A stretch of DNA of 64,000 nucleotides, from contig NZ_VIWT01000004.1 in NCBI RefSeq assembly GCF_007829815.1, positions 124,001-188,000 of the forward strand, written 5' to 3'. This stretch comes from Kitasatospora viridis. GTDB taxonomy: Bacteria > Actinomycetota > Actinomycetes > Streptomycetales > Streptomycetaceae. The notes under the pieces were generated by a model. The model saw nothing but the letters and a program-made list of their open reading frames with translations. It had not been told where the DNA came from and ran no database searches. How positions within the stretch are numbered: the stretch's first letter is position 1; each line of letters opens with the position of its first letter. A program made the translations under genes and the position numbers. Below are positions 50,871-58,098 of this stretch, in pieces.

Positions 50871-51476
50871 GTGAATCAGGACCGCCGGGACCTGCTGCGC
50901 GACGCGGCCGTCGACGTCCTGGCCGCAGCGGGCGCACGCGGCCTGACGCACCGTGCGGTCGACGCCGCCGCCGACGTGCCGCCGGGCACCGCCAAGAACT
51001 ACTTCCCGACCCGCGACGGCCTGCTGCGGGCGATCGCCGAACGGTGCGTGGAGCAGTACCACCGGATCACCGCGGAGCTGGCGGCCGCAGGCCCGCCCAC
51101 CGACCGCGCGGGCCTGGCCACCCTGCTCCGGGCCCTGCTCGCGAACGTCGCCGGCCCGGGCCGCCCCCGCATGCTCGCCTACCTGGAACTACAGTCCGAG
51201 GCCGCCCGCAAGCCCTGGCTCTCCGAGATCCTCGACGCGATCGCCGCCGCCGACTTCGCCGGCCTGGAACTGGCCCAGCGCGCCGCCGGACTACCCGTCA
51301 CCCCCCAGCGCGCCGCCACCGTCACCCTCGCCCTGCACGCCGCCATCCCCCACCTGCTCGCCAACGGCCCGAGCACCCTCCCCGCCGCCGGCCTGGACGA
51401 CCTCGACCGCTTCGTCGCCGACCTGCTGGACACGGTGTACCCGACCGACGAACGGCAGGCGCCCGGCCTCGGCTGA
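50871..51476 (+). CDS. TetR family transcriptional regulator
   Basis: 201 residues from the GTG at 50871. The helix-turn-helix covers about residues 5-50 (LLRDAAVDVLAAAGARGLTHRAVDAAADV, then GTAKNYFPTRDGLLRAI). The NYFPTRDGLL segment is the recognition helix and its exit. The C-terminal ligand domain includes LAYLELQSEAARKPWLSEIL. It is divergent from a flavin monooxygenase gene with a palindrome between them, the standard layout of a TetR/monooxygenase pair. The ligand is unknown. Confidence 0.9.
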   Translation: MNQDRRDLLRDAAVDVLAAAGARGLTHRAVDAAADVPPGTAKNYFPTRDGLLRAIAERCVEQYHRITAELAAAGPPTDRAGLATLLRALLANVAGPGRPRMLAYLELQSEAARKPWLSEILDAIAAADFAGLELAQRAAGLPVTPQRAATVTLALHAAIPHLLANGPSTLPAAGLDDLDRFVADLLDTVYPTDERQAPGLG

Positions 51477-51550
51477 GCCCGGCACGGTGGTCACGCGCCG
51501 GCACGCACTCGCACGCACGAAGGCCGTGCTTTCGGGTCCGGGGATGTGCT

Positions 51551-52060
51551 TCAGGCTGGAGCGTCCATGGGTTCGGGTGAACTCCGAGGCCGTCGAGCCA
51601 GGCGGTGGGCCTCGGACGTGATGTCGGCGTCGAGCTGGGCGGGTGTTCTGCCGCTGTATTCGAGGGTGTCGTACTCGTCGTCGAGTTCGGCGAGCCGTTC
51701 AGCCAGCGGAAGCCGATGGCCGAAGCGCTGATGGGCCCGGAGGGCGAGTTCCCTCGGCGTCAGTTCGCCCGACAGCAGTTGGTTGGCGAGAGCTCGCACG
51801 GCAGCCTCCTCGCCGGCCCGGCTCCCCGGCGCGTAGTAGGTGAGGCCGAGTTCTTCGAGGGCCGCCGGGAGGATCCCGGGAACCTCGTAGTCGGCTTCGC
51901 CTCGTGTGCGTGATGCCAGGGCCAGCAGCGCGGGGCTGTCGAGTCCGGCGACGAGGGCATCGCATGCGGCGGTGACGACCTCGTGCGCGGGGGCCGCGCC
52001 GATGCTCCAGAGCACGGCGCGGTCCTGCAGGGCATCGGCTGCTGCTTCGTTCGAGGTCAC
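51551..52060 (-). CDS. hypothetical protein
   Basis: 169 residues, acidic and leucine-rich, predicted helical. No domain is recognised. Segments include VTAACDALVAGLDSPALLALASRTRGEAD and ELTPRELALRAHQRFGHRLPLAERLAELDDEYD. The gene stands alone between the TetR gene (convergent, about 75 bases) and a SnoaL-like gene on the same strand. No function is proposed. Confidence 0.7.
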   Translation of the reverse strand: MTSNEAAADALQDRAVLWSIGAAPAHEVVTAACDALVAGLDSPALLALASRTRGEADYEVPGILPAALEELGLTYYAPGSRAGEEAAVRALANQLLSGELTPRELALRAHQRFGHRLPLAERLAELDDEYDTLEYSGRTPAQLDADITSEAHRLARRPRSSPEPMDAPA

Positions 52061-52099
52061 ACCGCCATGATCGCCCGATGCCGCGGTCCGGTCGAACAG

Positions 52100-52582
52100 T
52101 TAAGCCCCTTCACTGGGCCGCTCGGTTCGCAGTCGCTCCGTGTCGGCGCCGAACGGGAGGAAGACGGTGCGGCCGGCGAGCAGCCAGGCGCCGTCGACCT
52201 TGCGGAAGGTGTCCTCGTAATGCCCGACATTAGCGGGAAGCCTGGGCTCGATCATTCCGCCCGCGTAGCCGTCGACCCGATACGTCGTCAGGTACGACAC
52301 GGCCCGCGCCGTCGTCTCGGACTCCACCGTGACCAGGATGTTCGTCATCAGACGACGCGACAGCCGGTCCGCCGGCCGGGAGCCGAAGTACCGCCGCAAG
52401 GCCTCGCGCCCCTCGATGCGCCGGTTCCCGTGGGGCCAGTACCAGAAGCCGTCCGCAGTGAACAGCTCCGCCACCGAGCTCGGGTCACCGAGGTCGAGCC
52501 GGTGGATGAAGTCCACGATGACGCGCTCGCAGGCGCGTTCCGCGAGCATGCGCTCGACCAGGGGAATGATCTTGTCGTCCAT
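52100..52582 (-). CDS. SnoaL-like/NTF2-fold protein
   Basis: 160 residues from the ATG at 52582 (MDDKIIPL). The SnoaL_4-type fold is indicated by FIHRLDLGDPSSVAELFTADGFWYWP, REALRRYFGSRP and HYEDTFRKVDGAWLLAGRTVFLPF. Such proteins act as small-molecule cyclases, dehydratases or ring hydroxylase partners, or have unknown roles. It starts 50 bases after a glyoxalase-like gene on the same strand. No catalytic residue can be assigned. Confidence 0.82.
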   Translation of the reverse strand: MDDKIIPLVERMLAERACERVIVDFIHRLDLGDPSSVAELFTADGFWYWPHGNRRIEGREALRRYFGSRPADRLSRRLMTNILVTVESETTARAVSYLTTYRVDGYAGGMIEPRLPANVGHYEDTFRKVDGAWLLAGRTVFLPFGADTERLRTERPSEGA

Positions 52583-52631
52583 GCCCCGTTCTACCAGCAC
52601 CAACGGTCGTGAGGGCAACGGGTTTTCCGCA

Positions 52632-52979
52632 TCACCCCTGGCCCACGGGCACCCAGACGGCCAGTTCGTTCCCACCCGGCTCGCGAAAGTGGAAGCGCCG
52701 CCCGCCGGGAAAGTCGAACGCCTCGACCGTGACCGTGCCGCCCGCCTCGACCACGGCCTCCCGCGTCGCATCGAGGTCGTCCACCTGGATCACGGCCAAC
52801 GGCGCGGCCGGCGCCTCCGAACTGTCCTGCTGGAAACCGAGGCTGACGCCACCTCCGCAGTCCACGTCCAGGTACTCGGGGCCGTACGGAGTCGCGGCCC
52901 AACCGAAGACCGCGCCGAGGAACCGGGCCGACCGCCCGGCCGAGGACGTCGGGAACTCGACCATCGTGAACTTGTTCAT
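52632..52979 (-). CDS. VOC superfamily (glyoxalase/bleomycin resistance) protein
   Basis: 115 residues from the ATG at 52979. The betaalphabetabetabeta fold is visible as FTMVEFPTSSAGRSARFLGAVFGW followed by LAVIQVDDLDATREAVVEAGGTVTVEAFDFPGGRR in two short runs, then FHFREPGGNELAVW. The final E-P-G-G-N-E-L is the family metal-site strand. Members include glyoxalases and small drug-binding proteins. It precedes the SnoaL-like gene, and the two may form a small operon. The substrate is unknown. Confidence 0.87.
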   Translation of the reverse strand: MNKFTMVEFPTSSAGRSARFLGAVFGWAATPYGPEYLDVDCGGGVSLGFQQDSSEAPAAPLAVIQVDDLDATREAVVEAGGTVTVEAFDFPGGRRFHFREPGGNELAVWVPVGQG

Positions 52980-53682
52980 GCGGGACACCGTAGCCCCGCC
53001 GACGGGTCAGTGATCCGGGCCGAGCAGCTCCGGCGAAGTGTGCCGGGGGCGCAGCCGCCAAGAGCCGCCGCGCCCCCTACCCCACCACTGGCCGCCGATG
53101 CCGGCCCGGTGTGGACCACCGGGCCCGAGAACGGGCCATCGGCCGGACCCCGCCTCCGCCCACCGGATGCGGGCGAGGCAGCGTCCTGTCTCGCAGCTGA
53201 CGCTATGCGGGGACAGCCGGTGGTCAGCGCCGTCCTGACGCTCTCCTGGCGTGCGCGGTGCGGTCCCTGACGGGTTCCTAGCGGTCGGCCCGGCCCGCCC
53301 GCCAGCGATGCGTCAAGATCACCCCCGGGAGCGCGAAGAACGCGTCAGGGACGCGAGGGACCGGATTCCGCCCGCATAGCGTCGACTCCCGAAGGGCCCG
53401 GATCGATCCGTGGGGGAATCCGATCGGTGCCGTTCACCGGTGGCGACTTCTGCGAACGACCACCGGCGGCCAGGTGCGGGACTGCGCGGCGGATGAAGGA
53501 ACGGGGACCGGCCGGCCCGGTCGGACCGGGGAAGACGAACCCGTCTGGGGAGACGGGCTCCGGTTCGGTCGAGCCACCGGCCGTACCCGTGCCGCGCGCC
53601 CACCGCACCTCGGTGCGAGGGGGTGGTGTGCGGAGCCCGGCGTGGGGGCCGGGCTCCGCACACTGGTCGACGCCGGCCGGCC
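52980..53682. other. 703-base intergenic region without a convincing gene
   Basis: Open frames here are short, overlap one another in all phases, and have arginine/proline-rich translations typical of non-coding high-GC DNA. Two hairpins are present: CCCGTCT/AGACGGG around GGGG at 53540-53557, and a long stem at 53626-53663 listed separately. The first could be a second terminator, an RNA element, or chance. Confidence 0.55.
53626..53663 (-). terminator. strong terminator after the membrane-protein gene
   Basis: The arm GTGTGCGGAGCCCGG (53626-53640) pairs with CCGGGCTCCGCACAC (53649-53663): a perfect 15-base stem with an 8-base loop. It lies 20 bases past the stop of the minus-strand gene at 53683. 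Confidence 0.8.
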
Positions 53683-54084
53683 TCAGGCGACGACGGCCAC
53701 CAGCACGACGGCGGCCAGCACCGCGAGGGCGCCCGCGATGACGAACGCGCGCTCGACGGAGCGCCGCTCGCGACCTTCGAGCAGCACCTCGCGCGGGTCC
53801 GCGGGGTCGTAGCGCAGCCAGACCTGCCCGCCGTGCACCAGCGGCAGCGCCCGACTGGACAGCACCGGGGAGAACACCTCCACCACCTGCTCGGCCGGGG
53901 TGCTGAACTGCAGCAGCGGACGTGCCGACGGCGGGTGGTCGTCAGGACCGAGCACGCGGTAGCGCACCAAGGCCAGGGCGGGCACGCCGACCCGGCGCAG
54001 GCGGCGGATCTCGTTGAGCCCGGTGACGCCGGCCAGGTAGGCGACCAGTCCGCCGAGGGCGAGGAAGAGCGCTACGCCGACCAT
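53683..54084 (-). CDS. small membrane protein, DUF3592-like
   Basis: 133 residues from an ATG at 54084, with GGAG nine bases upstream; an ATG at 54093 would add three residues. One N-terminal transmembrane helix (VGVALFLALGGLVAYLAGV) and one C-terminal helix (FVIAGALAVLAAVVLVAVVA) enclose a central beta region. The central part has ALVRYRVLGPDDHPPSARPLLQF and VWLRYDPADPREVLLEG, the DUF3592-type pattern. The protein resembles the membrane protein of the WXG operon in outline. A strong terminator follows. Confidence 0.75.
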   Translation of the reverse strand: MVGVALFLALGGLVAYLAGVTGLNEIRRLRRVGVPALALVRYRVLGPDDHPPSARPLLQFSTPAEQVVEVFSPVLSSRALPLVHGGQVWLRYDPADPREVLLEGRERRSVERAFVIAGALAVLAAVVLVAVVA

Positions 54085-54181
54085 TGGGCCCATCTCCGAT
54101 CCCGTTGACCTGCTTCCAGTCTCCCCCCGTTCCCGGGGTGGCCACCAGGGCGCGGCACTGAGCTCGACCGCCGGGCGGGGC

Positions 54182-54478
54182 TCAGGACTCGGGAACCCAG
54201 CGGGCTTCGAGCTGACTGGTGCCGTCCGTCGCCGTGACGGTCTGCCAGCTCGCGCGCATCCGGACGGTCCGGCGGACCGGATCGGCGCCACGGGAGGCGG
54301 TCGGGCTGCCCAGCGCCTGGAGCACGGCACTGTCGAGCGGGCTGTCGGCCAGCCTCCGCAGGACGGCCGACAGGGCCGCGCAGGCCGGTCCGCGGGCCGG
54401 CAGCGCGGGGAGGAGCGGGCGGCGGTGGAAGGCGCCGAGAACGGTCACGGGGACCTCACCTTCGTGAAGCATCGTCAT
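54182..54478 (-). CDS. small hypothetical protein
   Basis: 98 residues; ATG at 54478 or 54472 (MLHEGEVPVTVLGAF). No domain is recognised and no good ribosome binding site is seen. A segment RTVRMRASWQTVTATDGTSQLEARWVPES closes it, split over a probable beta hairpin. It sits 97 bases upstream of the membrane protein on the same strand. It could be a real small gene or a spurious frame. Confidence 0.4.
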   Translation of the reverse strand: MTMLHEGEVPVTVLGAFHRRPLLPALPARGPACAALSAVLRRLADSPLDSAVLQALGSPTASRGADPVRRTVRMRASWQTVTATDGTSQLEARWVPES

Positions 54479-54789
54479 CGTCCGATGCGTTGGAATCGTC
54501 GGGCGCGTACGTCCGACGCGACCTCGGGCCGATCGCCCGGGAACGTGATTCCACCGAGCCTAGGCCGGAGCGCCCGCGCGGGAAGCGCTCCTGACGCGTC
54601 ATTGACTGTGCAGGTGCCATCACTGACGGTGTTTTGACGCCCGCCGGGCTCACCGGCGCTCAGGGGGTGTGCGCGGTCGCCCAGGTGCGGAACAGCGTGA
54701 GGGCCTCGGTGAGGTTGCCGGGGCCGCACGCGGCGTGGAAGTCCGGGTGGGACGATGGCGTCCTCAGCGATCCCCGGGAGCCGATCCGC
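54479..54789. other. 311-base intergenic region
   Basis: This lies between a minus-strand small gene and a plus-strand gene and should contain both promoters. No dyad stronger than six bases and no clear promoter consensus was found. An open frame from 54634 runs in phase into the next gene but has no ribosome binding site, so it is treated as leader. Confidence 0.5.
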
Positions 54790-55203
54790 GTGCCCACGCC
54801 TGCCGACTACCTTGATCTGGCGCGTGCCTCGACCGACGGTTCCGTCCTGCACCAACTCGCGCGGTGCTGCTACCCCTTCGTCTGGCAGGAGTTGGCCGCC
54901 AATCCCCGCACGCCGCCCGTTGCCCTGCTGGAGCTGACGGCGGCCCGCCACAGCACCTGGAACGACAACCGGCTCCTGCACCTCCTGGCCGAGCACCCCG
55001 GGGCGGACCGGGTCGTCCTGCGGGCCGTCCTGGACGCCACGGCGTCGAAGCTCGCGGAGGGCGAACGGCCGTATGCCGCCGTGCTGGCGCTGGCGGAGCG
55101 GGTCGAACTCGAAGCGGACGAGGTGCGCGAGCTCGGGGCCCTCGCGGGCGCGTCCGCCCGGCTGCGCGGGCTGCTGCACCGACGGCTCGCTGCCCGTGGC
55201 TGA
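54790..55203 (+). CDS. hypothetical protein
   Basis: 137 residues from a GTG at 54790, which has GGGAG about nine bases upstream; the frame is open from 54634. The sequence is helical, with PADYLDLARASTDGSVLHQLAR, LLELTAARHSTWNDNRLLHLLAEHP, VVLRAVLDATASKLAEG and ALAERVELEADEVRELGAL. The repeating leucine pattern resembles HEAT-like or leucine-rich-variant helical repeats. No catalytic motif is present. The next gene starts 25 bases after its stop, so they may be co-transcribed. Confidence 0.7.
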   Translation: MPTPADYLDLARASTDGSVLHQLARCCYPFVWQELAANPRTPPVALLELTAARHSTWNDNRLLHLLAEHPGADRVVLRAVLDATASKLAEGERPYAAVLALAERVELEADEVRELGALAGASARLRGLLHRRLAARG

Positions 55204-55227
55204 GCCGGGTGTGCCACGCTGTCCGTC

Positions 55228-55698
55228 ATGGAGCATCTGACGGGGCAACTGACGGTCCGTGGACTGGCCCTTCCCGCACAGTTGGCGTCCCTGCTTGCCG
55301 AGGGGCGGTGGCGGCATCCGGGCGCGGCCACGCTGGCGAAGGTCATTCCGTGGTTCAAGGACCCGCTCGACTTCCTGACCAGTACGAGGGAGATGGAGTT
55401 CGAGTGCGGCTCGATGGACATGTTCGCCGATGGCCCGTCCTTCGCCTTCTTCCGGCAGGCGCGGGGCAGTTCCACCGGCGGTGCGCCGGTGGAACTGCCC
55501 TGGCTGGACGTCGAGCAGGCGGTGTACATCGCGGTGAACAGCAGGCCTGGGGACGACGTCGCCCTCGCACTGGACTACCGGACCGATCCGTTGGACCCCC
55601 GCGTCATCGGCAGTGACTTCTGGACGGACCCGCGTCTGTGCGAGTGGCGCACGGTGGCGCCCGCCTTCTCCGTCTTCGTGGCCGACCTGGGTCTCTAG
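55228..55698 (+). CDS. hypothetical protein
   Basis: 156 residues. Features are VRGLALPAQLASLLAEGRWRHPG, EMEFECGSMDMFAD, FRQARGSSTGGAPVELPWLDVEQAVYIAVN split over a loop, and DDVALALDYRTDPLDPRVIGSDFW. The closing ending AFSVFVADLGL is reminiscent of SMI1/KNR4-type (SUKH) proteins, which include immunity proteins. That match is weak. The stop overlaps the stop of convergent serS by four bases. Confidence 0.7.
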   Translation: MEHLTGQLTVRGLALPAQLASLLAEGRWRHPGAATLAKVIPWFKDPLDFLTSTREMEFECGSMDMFADGPSFAFFRQARGSSTGGAPVELPWLDVEQAVYIAVNSRPGDDVALALDYRTDPLDPRVIGSDFWTDPRLCEWRTVAPAFSVFVADLGL

Positions 55699-57002
55699 CC
55701 GCCAACTCGGCTCGCCCATTGGGATGTTGCCGGAGCCAGTGCTTCGCACCCCAGCCACCGCCGCAGCACCGCCGGCACCGTCACGGTGCCGTCCGGCTGC
55801 TGGTGCTGTTCGAGCAGGGCCGGCACCAGGCGGCTGGTGGCCAGCCCCGACCCGTTGAGCGTGTGCACGTGGGCGGGCTTGCCGTCGGCCGGGCGGTAGC
55901 GGATGTTGCCGCGGCGGGCCTGGTAGTCGCGGGCGTTCGACACCGAGCTGACCTCGACGTAGGCGTCGATGCTGGGCAGCCAGACCTCGACGTCGAAGGT
56001 CTTGGCCATCGAGGCGCTGGTGTCCTCCGCGGCCAGCCGGGTGATCCGGTGGTGCAGGCCGAGGGCTTCGACCAAAGCGGCTGCCCTGTCCAGTAGTTCC
56101 TGGTGGGCGGCGTCGGAGGCGTCTGGGCGGGTGAACTGGAACATCTCGACCTTGTTGAACTGGTGCCCGCGGAGCGTGCCCCGGTCGGCGGCCCGGTGGC
56201 TGCCGGCCTCGCGCCGGTAGCAGGGCGAGTAGGCGACGTACTTCCGGGGCAACTCCCGCTCCGCCAGGACCTCGTCACGGTGCAGGTTGACCAGCGCGGT
56301 CTCCGAGGTCGGCAGCAGGAACCGCTGCGGCCCGTCCGGCCCCTGTTCGACCGCGAAGACGTCCTCGGCGAACTTCGGGAACTGCCCTGCGGTGTAGCCC
56401 GCCTGATACGTCAACAGGTGCGGTGGCAGCACGAGCTCGAAGCCGTCACGCACGTGGGTCTCGACGAAGTAGTTGAGCAGCGCCCATTCGAGGAGCGCGC
56501 CGTTGCCGCGGTACACCCAGTTGCCGGTGCCGCCGAGTTTGGCGCCCCGCTCGTAGTCGATCAACGCGAGGCTGCGGGCGAGGTCGGTGTGGCTCTGCGC
56601 CTCGAAGTCGAAGGCCGGCCGGGTGCCGTACTCGCGGATGACCTGGTTCTGTTCCTTGCCGCCCGTCGGCACGTCCGCATCCGGCAGGTTGGGCAACTGG
56701 TCGAGGAACACCTGGCGTTCGGCGGCCAGCAGGGCGAGCCGCGCTTCGAGCGCGGCCAGCCGGACGCCGAGCTCGGTGGCCTCGGCGCGCCTGGCGGTGG
56801 CGTCCGGGTCCGCCCGGTCCTGCCTCGCGATCTCGCGCGAGATCCGCCTCCGCTCGGCCCGCAGCCTCTCGACCTCGGTCGTGCCGCGCCGGTACTTCTC
56901 GTCCAGGGCGAGGAAGGGGGCGAGGTCGATGTGCAACGCCCGCTTCGCCAGGGCGCGTTGGACGTGCTGCGGGTGTTCGCGGAGCAGGGTGATGTCCAGC
57001 AT
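55695..57002 (-). CDS. serS: seryl-tRNA synthetase, likely second copy
   Basis: 435 residues from the ATG at 57002. The N-terminal coiled-coil arm is at about 30-100 (TTEVERLRAERRRISREIARQ and RLAALEARLALLAAERQ). Class II motif 2 is RKYVAYSPCYRREAGSH with DRGTLRGHQFNKVEMFQF, and motif 3 is LNGSGLATSRLVPALLEQHQ. It charges tRNA-Ser with serine. A T-box leader with a serine-type specifier precedes it. Streptomycetes already have a housekeeping serS, so a second one next to a RiPP cluster may be a resistance or supply gene. Whether it is really extra needs the whole genome. Confidence 0.9.
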   Translation of the reverse strand: MLDITLLREHPQHVQRALAKRALHIDLAPFLALDEKYRRGTTEVERLRAERRRISREIARQDRADPDATARRAEATELGVRLAALEARLALLAAERQVFLDQLPNLPDADVPTGGKEQNQVIREYGTRPAFDFEAQSHTDLARSLALIDYERGAKLGGTGNWVYRGNGALLEWALLNYFVETHVRDGFELVLPPHLLTYQAGYTAGQFPKFAEDVFAVEQGPDGPQRFLLPTSETALVNLHRDEVLAERELPRKYVAYSPCYRREAGSHRAADRGTLRGHQFNKVEMFQFTRPDASDAAHQELLDRAAALVEALGLHHRITRLAAEDTSASMAKTFDVEVWLPSIDAYVEVSSVSNARDYQARRGNIRYRPADGKPAHVHTLNGSGLATSRLVPALLEQHQQPDGTVTVPAVLRRWLGCEALAPATSQWASRVGG

Positions 57003-57039
57003 TCCGGGTCCCATCGATCAGTCGGAGTTCCGACGTGAC

Positions 57040-57245
57040 CCCTTGGGGGCGTGGGCGAGAAGGGAACTCGCGGTGCCACCACGCCTTCGCCGCCACCCGG
57101 AGGTGGCGACCTCGACAGCTCGGTAACGGGAGCGAACCGGCGGGGCATTGGGCCGCGAGCGGCCGTTCCTCCCCGCGCTCGGGAGGGGATTCACCACAGG
57201 ACGCGAGGCCGCCTTCCCAGCAACCGGCAGCTCTCTCTGCTCGCG
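57040..57245 (-). ncRNA. T-box leader of serS (minus strand)
   Basis: Reading the minus strand: stem I begins with AGAGAG (57238-57231 region), then GGTTGCTGGGAAGG (57224-57211). The specifier loop reads GTGAA-UCC-CC with UCC (Ser) at 57189-57187. Stem III is CGCCACC-UCCG-GGTGGCG (about 57108-57091). The T-box GTGGTGGCACCGCG (57082-57069) follows. Its antiterminator pairs GAAGG (about 57088-57084) with CCTTC (about 57063-57059). A competing GGCGTGG/CCACGCC pairing is possible, and there is no U-tract, so control may be translational. Uncharged tRNA-Ser is the expected signal. Confidence 0.85.
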
Positions 57246-57459
57246 TGCCCTGCGGATACTTGGCTCCGTCAGCGCGTTGCGGTGAGGATAGACCGGCGGT
57301 GCCGGCGCGGGCAACGAGGAATCGCCGCACGGATGTCAGCCGGGCTCGGCGAGGGCTCCGGCTGGACCAGCGGATTGTCATGCATGCAACAGAATGGCCG
57401 GTTGGCTGAAACTGATCACCCCGGCGTCCGAGATGCCCGGATGTCAGTGTGCCAACCGC

Positions 57460-57488
57460 TTGCGCAGTGTGAAATGTCACAGTACAAT
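57460..57488 (+). promoter_or_regulatory. promoter of the RiPP precursor, with overlapping dyad
   Basis: TTGCGC (57460-57465) and TACAAT (57483-57488) are separated by 17 bases, a good sigma-70 promoter. The spacer contains TGTGA-AATG-TCACA (57468-57481), a dyad like a CRP or FadR-type half site, which could bind a regulator and block polymerase. The precursor gene starts 199 bases downstream. Confidence 0.6.
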
Positions 57489-57686
57489 TTCACCGGGAGG
57501 GGGGAGGTGTATCCATTTCCACAAGAAGCACTGGTGCTTTTGCTGGCAGTGCGTAGTCGATCCTCATCGAATCCGGCCATAGTTCACTCCCGGATATATT
57601 TCCCGTGCACATCGGCAGGAGCCCCGGCTAGCCTTTCCCAGGCGATCTTGCCAAAAAGGCTGGACGCAACACCTGAGGAGGTTCGA

Positions 57687-57899
57687 GTGGACACGAATAA
57701 CCGCATCGCAGCGCAGTCTGCCGGCTGGGTGGCCCGGGCTGCCGCGATCGCCGGCATCGCCGCGATCGCCACCATGGCGCCGGTGGCCGCGGCCAGCGCG
57801 GCGACCGTCGGCACCCACGGTGCGGCGCACGCCACCGCATCGACGGCACACCGCCTGGTGGCCGACACCGCACGGCCGAGCGGCATGTACTTCGCCTGA
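57687..57899 (+). CDS. candidate RiPP precursor peptide
   Basis: 70 residues from the GTG at 57687, chosen because GAGGAGG lies five bases before it. A possible longer form would start at the GTG at 57507 in the same frame, but it lacks a spaced ribosome site. The peptide has a hydrophobic Ala/Ile stretch (residues 17-38) like a signal peptide, ending near AASA. The C-terminal part is rich in His, Thr and Ala and closes with TARPSGMYFA. A terminator-like hairpin follows, and a radical SAM-SPASM gene lies downstream. The core is probably the C-terminal tail, with Tyr-Phe as modification sites. No database family was recognised. Confidence 0.7.
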   Translation: MDTNNRIAAQSAGWVARAAAIAGIAAIATMAPVAAASAATVGTHGAAHATASTAHRLVADTARPSGMYFA

Positions 57900-57962
57900 T
57901 CAACAGCGGTAGCGGTACGGCCCGGAGCACACCGAGAACCCGGCCGTGCCACTGCGGCACGC

Positions 57963-57992
57963 CCCACCCTGCCCGCTCCGCGGCAGGGTGGG
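57963..57992 (+). terminator. hairpin between the precursor and downstream enzyme genes
   Basis: CCCACCCTGCC (57963-57973) and GGCAGGGTGGG (57982-57992) form a perfect 11-base stem with an 8-base loop. It lies 63 bases after the precursor stop. Partial termination here would make more precursor mRNA than enzyme mRNA, as is common in RiPP clusters. Confidence 0.8.
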
Positions 57993-58098
57993 TGCGCAGG
58001 GGAAATGTCATCCAGCGCCCGCGCGGATATTTTCGACGAACAGATTTCCAGCCAGAGCCATCCGCTCTCGTTGATGCCACAGAAATGACCGAGGAACA

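Noticed and set aside
53319..53663. Minus-strand frame in the 52.98-53.68 kb gap
   Set aside because: Arg/Pro/Ser-rich translation, no ribosome site, and it overlaps the strong terminator at 53626-53663.
57507..57686. In-frame upstream extension of the precursor peptide from a GTG at 57507
   Set aside because: The purine-rich block abuts the GTG with no spacing, while the GTG at 57687 has GAGGAGG at ideal distance. It remains a weak alternative.
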